NCBI GenBank assembly: GCA_028455995.1
Contig: JABELC010000001.1
Coordinates: 1,786,501 to 1,850,500, forward strand
Reading direction: 5' to 3'
Length of the DNA stretch: 64,000 nucleotides
Source: Scleromitrula shiraiana
Taxonomy: Eukaryota; Ascomycota; Leotiomycetes; Helotiales; Sclerotiniaceae
The notes beneath the pieces are model-generated. The model was not told the origin of the DNA. It saw nothing but the letters and a program-made list of their open reading frames with translations, and made no database searches. Of the stretch, positions 57,661 through 64,000 are shown one piece after another (positions within the stretch are counted from its first letter, which is position 1; each line of letters starts with the position of its first letter). The position numbers were made by a program, and so were the translations under genes.

Positions 57661-58416
57661 ATGGTAATATATACCCCATCCTACGGGTTGCGCAATCAAT
57701 CTTTCGGACAAGCTCCCAATTCTTCACGATTGCTATGCCCCGACATGATGAGAACTTTCACTAATTAATAGTCAAATAGTCTTCTCCACGATCTGCCTCT
57801 CCCGCAAACTCTCCTGTAGCAGCTGCTTCAGGCAGACCTTCTTCTCCTACTCCTCCAGGTGGACCTAAAACTGCGATCAGACGACGAGCTGCGGCGGATC
57901 AAAAAGACAAGGTTGCAAATGCTAGACCTAGCTCTACCAGAGCAGCTGGCGCTGGTGGAAGCAGTAGTACTATGTTGAGTATGTATGCCTTTTCTTTTAG
58001 AGCGTTCCGAGGAGGGTTTGATGGCCGATGGATGATGCGATACGGCGTGTGAATACGATATCTCATTAGTACGATCTTTGATCGATGAAAGACGTAATAC
58101 GAATTATCTGGCAAATGCATGCAGTATCTGGGTCACATTCGCGTCTGTAGTTTTGAATGGAGAAGAGAACAATTTCAATATTACGGACAAGTTTATCACG
58201 AGCTATCACTGACGATTCGTTTAGGACTTTACACCGACGAGTCACCAGGATTGAAGGTTGACCCTGTTGTTGTATTGGTTCTTTCTCTGGTTTTTATCTT
58301 CAGTGTCGTTGCGCTTCACAGTAAGAAACCCAACCTTCCGGGACATTCAATAAGTCTTTTGTAACTAACAATCTTTTGCAGTCATCGCAAAGGCTACTCG
58401 CAAATGGTATTCTTAA
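57661..58416 (+). CDS. SBH1: Sec61 translocon beta subunit
   Basis: Four exons: 57661-57663 (the ATG only), 57780-57978, 58225-58320, 58382-58416; 110 residues. After a Ser/Pro-rich start (MSSPRSASPANSP) come GGPKTAIRRRAAADQKDK, the Gly/Ser linker ending STMLRLYTDESPGLKVDP, and the single tail anchor VVVLVLSLVFIFSVVALHII, which is the Sec61-beta pattern. The protein sits in the ER membrane next to the Sec61 channel and assists protein import. The first intron starts immediately after ATG (GTAATA) and ends CAAATAG; with it, codon 2 is TCT. The second intron is long (246 bases). Identity is certain; the three-base coding exon is inferred from phase. Confidence 0.94.
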
Positions 58417-59366
58417 GTATGGGCGTTTTTGATAATGGAGCAAGAGGACGGGGATTAGATTTAAATCGATGGTATTTTGACTGATGGAAAAAGCGAACTG
58501 GTGCATATGACTTTCGATGGGCAATGTGGATGGAGCACTTGTTATGCTCTTGTATTATAAACTGCCATTTATCAAGAGGGCATTAAAATGAATGGGCAGC
58601 CTTTTTTTCTTTAACAATTTTTGCTTCATGGCTGCCATATCTAATTTCTTGTTTATCCCTGTTTGCTCATAGAAATAATGCCAATCCCATTTTTCCGAAC
58701 TTAGAGAACTTTCTATCCATTGCTGTTTACATAGGCTGTTTACTATGTTTGTAGACCAAATGCGAGATACGACAAAATATTTGGACACTGGAATTCATGA
58801 TTATATAATTATTCACAATATATTACCATGTATCTATCTGGTGAACCCCCGCAGAAACGCGCCACATGCTGTCATGCTTTATCTCCAACTAGATTTCCAT
58901 CAAGAAAATCAACTGCTTTGCCACTACAAATTTATTAATAGGTTCACAAACAACGGGGCATTTTCTATTCATGGTAAGTCATGATGAATTATTAGCATTC
59001 TCGATGGTAAGTTTAAGAGCTTCCAGGCTTTCAAGTTATAGAGTAAGTTGCAGTTAAATAGAATAAGTAAAGTATAATCAATCAACTTACGAAGCAAATC
59101 TCCATGATTTGTGATCTATTCACAAGGCTGTGCTTTAATTAAGCCTTTATATCTCGAAGGAATACTCTACCTCTGGTCATATCTTCGAAGATACACTGCA
59201 CGACTTCTTAAATTTCTTCACTTACTACCTAGATACTATTTACTGATCATACAGTATCGAATTCGCAAATCTTTTGGCTATTTCGTGGGCTATATAGAAC
59301 TCATATTAGGAGTTTTACCCCGCATTCATCAACCTGGGAAGCATATGCAAAAGATAGTATATTAGA
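58417..59366. other. Intergenic region
   Basis: Between SEC61-beta and the glucosyltransferase gene. An open frame without ATG runs to 59365, one base before the next start codon; it reads like protein but has no start and is taken as leader sequence. Confidence 0.55.
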
Positions 59367-62300
59367 ATGGCATCCGAGTTGGACAAACCAACTGAAGACG
59401 CAGTGCCTCATGAATTAATTGCTAATGCCGAAGCTGCAATATATGGCAATTTGGAGGATGAAGATCCGTTAGAAAGAAGGCACTCAAGACAACATGCGGG
59501 CGTCGCGGGGTCGTCTGCAGAGCCAGCTTCATCGTTCGTGCACAGCATTTCCTTACTCCTGATAATCGTCCACTAATCAGTTGATTCCGCACAGGGCGCA
59601 GCGTCCCTCACATTTGGCCGTCCCATATGCTCAATCGAACGATGCTTCAGCAGAACCACTACCTGCATACGGTACCAAGCATGACGAACTAGAACTCAGC
59701 CAGGATGGGTTTGATACGAAGGCAAAGGTTACGGAGGATGGCCGTATCAATATAAATATCAACCAGAAGACACGAAAACTATCCGATCTCCTTGTTCCAG
59801 CTTTGAGAAATCAACTTTCTATCGTCGCCCAAGAAGAGCACATTCCACTTCCCCCAGGATATTTACCTCCCGCGCTTGGCGGATTACCCGGTCAGGTTCC
59901 TCCACCGCATTTGAATGTTGTTATACATGTCGTGGGTTCTCGAGGAGATGTACAACCATTTGTTGCTTTGGGTAAAACTTTGAAAGCTACATACGGACAC
60001 CGCGTGCGATTGGCAACACATCCAACATTCAAAGGTTTTGTCGAAGAAAACGGATTGGAATTCTTCAGCATTGGCGGTGATCCGTCGGAATTAATGGCAT
60101 TTATGGTGAAAAATCCAGGCCTCATGCCAGGCATTGATTCCTTGAAAAGCGGTGATGTTGGAAAGAGAAGAAAAGGTATGGAGGAAATCGTCTTGGGTTG
60201 CTGGAGATCGTGCATCGAGGCTGGAGATGGCATGGGCCCAGCTCCTAGCAAGTCAGGATCGCAAACCTCTCTAGATCTCGAGGCTGGCATCAATATGGAT
60301 GTTAGTCCCTCTGAAAAGCCATTTATTGCAGATGCGATCATTGCCAACCCCCCAAGTTTCGCACACATTCACATAGCGGAAAAGCTGGGTATACCATTGC
60401 ACATGATGTTTACGTATGTATAGCTTCTAATTTCTGTGTTGAATGGGCTAACAATGACCGTCCAGAATGCCTTGGTCGCCCACACAATCGTTCCCCCATC
60501 CTTTGGCAAACATTCAATCATCTAATGCTGACGTGAATATGACCAATTTCATATCATACGCATTGGTAGAAATGATGACATGGCAAGGTCTTGGGGATGT
60601 GATCAATCGATTTCGAGAAAAAGCTTTAGGCCTTGATCCAATTAGTTTGATCTGGGCTCCTGGAATGCTGACTCGACTTCGTATTCCTTACACATATTGT
60701 TGGTAGGTTTAACCGGACTCATTTACCGTTCATGATTTTACTAATCTCCTTCAGGTCACCAGCACTCATTCCAAAACCGAAAGATTGGGGTAAACACATA
60801 TCAATTTCTGGCTTTTATTTTCTATCTCTAGCATCCTCGTTTACCCCTGAACCGGATCTAGCTGCATTCCTTGCTGCTGGTCCCCCACCAGTATATATTG
60901 GATTTGGTTCAATAGTAGTTGACGACCCAAATGCTATGACAAAGCTTATCTTCGAGGCTGTAAAGAAAACTGGTGTTCGAGCATTGGTATCAAAGGGTTG
61001 GGGAGGCCTCGGTGCGGATGCTCTTGGTATACCTGATGGTGTATTTATGCTGGGTAATGTACCTCACGATTGGCTTTTCAAACATGTTTCTTGTGTAGTG
61101 CATCACGGTGGTGCTGGAACTACTGCTGCGGGCATTGCTCTGGGTAAGCCTACCGTGGTAGTTCCGTTCTTTGGCGATCAGCCATTTTGGGGAGCCATGA
61201 CTGCTAGAGCTGGAGCTGGGCCTCCACCAATTCCTTACAAACAACTTACTTCCGACAAACTCGCTGCTGCTATTACAGAGGCTCTTAAGCCGGAAACATT
61301 AGCCAAAGCGCAAGAGCTCGGTGCAAGTATCAAAGAGGAGAAAGGAACTGAAGTGGGAGGGAAAAGTTTCCACGACAATTTAGACGTGGATAAGTTGAGA
61401 TGCTCTTTGGCGCCTCACAGAGTTGCAGTTTGGAGAATCAAGCGTACTCAAACTAAGCTAAGTGCTTTAGCCGCCCATGTGCTTGCTAGTGAAGATCTTA
61501 TTAGTTATGCTGATCTGAAAATGTAAGTTACAGTGATCTCCTATTTTAGCTTATGGCTTACAAAAATAGGTATCGAGCAAAGGAGTACGACACAGATGAT
61601 GGCCCTTGGGATCCCATATCAGGAGGAGCATCTGCACTTATTGGGACCATTGCCAGTCTTGGCATGGGTGTGGCAGACTTTCCTATTGAGATATTCAAGA
61701 GTGTGAAACATAAGAAAGAAGCTCATGCCGCTAGCAAGGAATCTTCAAGTTCTGTGTCTACAACACCAAAGTCAGTGGCACCAAACCGATCTCGCGAACA
61801 TTTGATATACGACGAACAGTCACTCTCATCGGTCGATGCAAGTCTGCAGCAGTCATCAGAGACTGATACAGCTTCTACCACGATTACATCAGTTACTAGT
61901 GTCGATTCTCACGATTCTCTACCTGCTCCACCTAGTCCTGGTATAAAGCATACAAAATCAATTCGGCAAGCATTGAAAAGCAATCTAGAACAACATTATG
62001 GTTGCAGCTCAAACTCTAGCACCCCCAAGGAGGACTTTGATCCCTCGAAACTGACTCTTGAGAATGTAATTGGAGCAGGAAAAGGTATTTCACGAATCGT
62101 TGGGGCTGGTATGAAGTCGCCTATGGATTTCACACTCGGCATCGCACGCGGATTCCATAATGCGCCGAAATTGTATGGTGATGATACTGTTCGGCCACCA
62201 GAGAAAGTGACAGATTTTCAGAGTGGGCTGAAGGCTGCTGGAAAGGTAAGCTATACATCTAATATCATTGATGGGCTCTTCTGACATGCAAAAGGAATTC

Positions 62301-63598
62301 ACGTACGGAATGTTTGATGGAATAACAGGACTCGTCACCCAACCTTTGCGTGGAGCAGAAAAGGAGGGCGCTGCTGGTCTTTTTAAGGGCATTGCTAAAG
62401 GTATTGGCGGCTTGGTGCTGAAACCTGGAGCAGGTACGTTACTTTCAACAAGAAAAGTTATTGCAACCATATTCAGTGTTCCGTTTCATGCTTTCAGAAT
62501 CGATATTAACATGTTACAGCTATATGGGGACTGCCTGGGTACACTATGATGGGAATTAACAAAGAAATCAGAAAGATTTGTGGGTCTAGTGCAACGAATT
62601 ATATTATTTCTGCGAGAACAGCTCAAGGCTACGAGGATGCCAAGCTATGTAATCCAGAAGAGCGACTAGATATAATCAGACGTTGGAACGAGCACAAGAA
62701 CGAATACCGAAATGTCAGACAGCAAATCCATGAAGAGGGGCCTGATGGCCAGAAAAGTGGACATTTGTCACCCAAAGGCTTCTTCCAGACAAGGCATCTC
62801 ACTTTTGATGAAAGAAAGAAACTCCATGAAGAGAGGAAAGCTCGGCGTGAAGAAGAACAAAAGAGAGATGCACATAGGAGTGGCTTCAGAGGCCGACCAT
62901 TTTCCCGGCACTGCACACTCCACAGTCATGAACAAGGTTCTCTCCAGGCCTCACCAGTCATCCATACCAATACCAGTCAAGGAGGTACTCCCCAAGATTT
63001 TGAGGAAGCCATACAGGCTTCTGTCGCAGCCACATCACGTGGCAATTTAGATGAAGATCTTATGATAGAGCGTGCAATTAGGGCCAGTGTTGCAGAACTT
63101 CAACACGGTCAAGATTCGCAACTCTCTGATCAAGAAGCACTGGATCGTGCTGTACAAGCTAGTGTTGCAGCAGCTAGCCAGACCGATAACAGCAAATCTA
63201 GACAAAACGATGATGATGCTGAACATCAGGCCCTTCTCGCTAAGGCGATCCAAGAGAGTCTCCGCCAATTTAAGATAGACGGCAATAAAACAGTCTCAAA
63301 TAACGAAAATCTTCAAGATACAGATCCCGAAGATGAGGATATCAAGCTTGCCATACAAAGATCGAAGGAGGAATCAGAAGGTCCAAAACATGAAGCGCAT
63401 GGTGGTATGACTGAGGAGGAAATCGTGTTGGAGTATGTGAAGAAACAGAGTCTTGCTGAGGAACAGCACAGAAAGGTAGTGGAGGAAAGAAGTATCAAAG
63501 AGAAAGAAGCATTTGGTGATGATGCAGATGAGGAGGCTTTGAAGCAAGCTATTGAGGAAAGCTTGAAGAGTGGTGGAGGTTCCTCTTCATCTGCTTGA
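59367..63598 (+). CDS. Sterol-glucosyltransferase-like protein with Vps13-like motif and ubiquitin-interacting motifs
   Basis: Seven exons: 59367-59533, 59595-60413, 60466-60702, 60755-61522, 61570-62245, 62295-62433, 62520-63598; 1,294 residues, all in phase. GT28-type N-domain from about residue 162 (HVVGSRGDVQPFVALGK), UDP-sugar domain with HHGGAGTTAAGIALGKPTVV (about 524) and PFFGDQPFWG, as in sterol 3-beta-glucosyltransferases. The GRAM-PH-GRAM region of yeast Atg26 is absent. About residues 860-945 hold ITGLVTQPLRGAEKEGAAGL and FKGIAKGIGGLVLKPGA, closely like the lipid-contact C-terminal segment of Vps13/Atg2. The last 200 residues carry six ubiquitin-interacting-like helices (cores EEAIQASVA, ERAIRASVA, DRAVQASVA, AKAIQESLR, KLAIQRSKE, KQAIEESLK). 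Probable role: glucosylation of a membrane sterol or lipid, controlled by ubiquitin and membrane binding. The acceptor is not known. Confidence 0.85.
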
Positions 63599-64000
63599 AG
63601 TACACATTTTGCTTATATATGGATATAGTAACAAGATACCCGGAGACAGGAGGATAAATGACATTATGGTACATATAGAGGAATTTCGAAAGGCCTTAGA
63701 TCTTTATTTGTGAAGAGTGATGATCTACAATGTATCTAACATGGACCTGCAGTCACCCAGAAAAAGGAAGGGGCAAGACAATCAACTAATCATTACCTAC
63801 TTAGATATTAATTGAATCAAAATTGGATATCGATAGTCAAGACTTTCGTCTAAATTATTTAACTATGGCCTTCTCCAATTCACTAAAGTCACCTTTCGAT
63901 AGCAAACAATTCACCTTTAATACTTCAACCAACCAATTGTTTACATATCTCATTTCTTTTCAGGACTACGGCGATGGTTTATGCGTGATTTGGTTTCAAA
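63599..64000. other. Right edge of the window, no gene seen
   Basis: 3' side of the glucosyltransferase gene. AT-rich; no supported feature before the window ends. Confidence 0.6.

Noticed and set aside
59111..59365. 84-codon frame ending one base before the glucosyltransferase ATG
   Set aside because: It has no ATG near its start and no family match; treated as leader sequence.

Overview
The window is nuclear DNA of a filamentous ascomycete. The genes carry short introns of about 50-150 bp with GT-AG borders. Orthologues of ordinary fungal genes are present: ARPC5, eL20, CSN12, SDS22, SEC61-beta, COQ10, PSR1-type phosphatase, peroxisomal ABC half-transporter. Intergenic DNA is AT-rich and full of microsatellites, and one DNA transposon looks mutated by a RIP-like process. 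Protein resemblance suggests Leotiomycetes, probably Sclerotiniaceae (Botrytis/Sclerotinia); that placement is from memory, not from a search. All exon structures below were built by hand by matching splice sites and reading phase.

Layout. 1-3.4 kb: gene-free, microsatellite-rich. 3.4-6.7 kb: a small DUF6914-like gene and a four-exon gene joining a degenerate HNH-like domain to an aminoglycoside-phosphotransferase-type kinase. 6.8-9.5 kb: an extremely AT-rich island holding a 1,997-bp TA-flanked inverted-repeat element. 9.5-19.5 kb: about 10 kb with no convincing gene except weak candidates near 17.2 and 17.8-18.5 kb, and a dense tandem-repeat zone at 14.3-15.9 kb. 19.5-34.7 kb: ARPC5, a sugar/quinate-type transporter, beta-mannosidase, xylitol dehydrogenase, a Ser/Thr-rich small protein, COQ10 and a tannase/feruloyl esterase. 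35.9-39.4 kb: eL20 and CSN12, divergent. 40.9-52.1 kb: BTB protein, Bem46-like hydrolase, SDS22, D-xylose reductase, peroxisomal ABC transporter. 54.8-63.6 kb: PSR1-like phosphatase, SEC61-beta, and a 1,294-residue sterol-glucosyltransferase-like protein with a Vps13-like motif and six ubiquitin-interacting-like motifs.

How genes may work together. Transporter, beta-mannosidase, tannase-family esterase, xylose reductase and xylitol dehydrogenase all fit use of plant cell-wall material. The two pentose enzymes catalyse consecutive steps, D-xylose to xylitol to D-xylulose. They lie 17 kb apart with housekeeping genes between them, so this is a loose neighbourhood rather than a proven cluster. 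Most other genes are housekeeping and unrelated.

The strongest unusual signals are the strand-asymmetric loss of C inside the transposon, the GT-Vps13-UIM architecture, the HNH-kinase fusion with an altered HNH His, a GC-AG intron and an expanded Ser-Glu hexanucleotide in the tannase gene, and coding exons of only 3-4 bases at the start codons of SEC61-beta and eL20.
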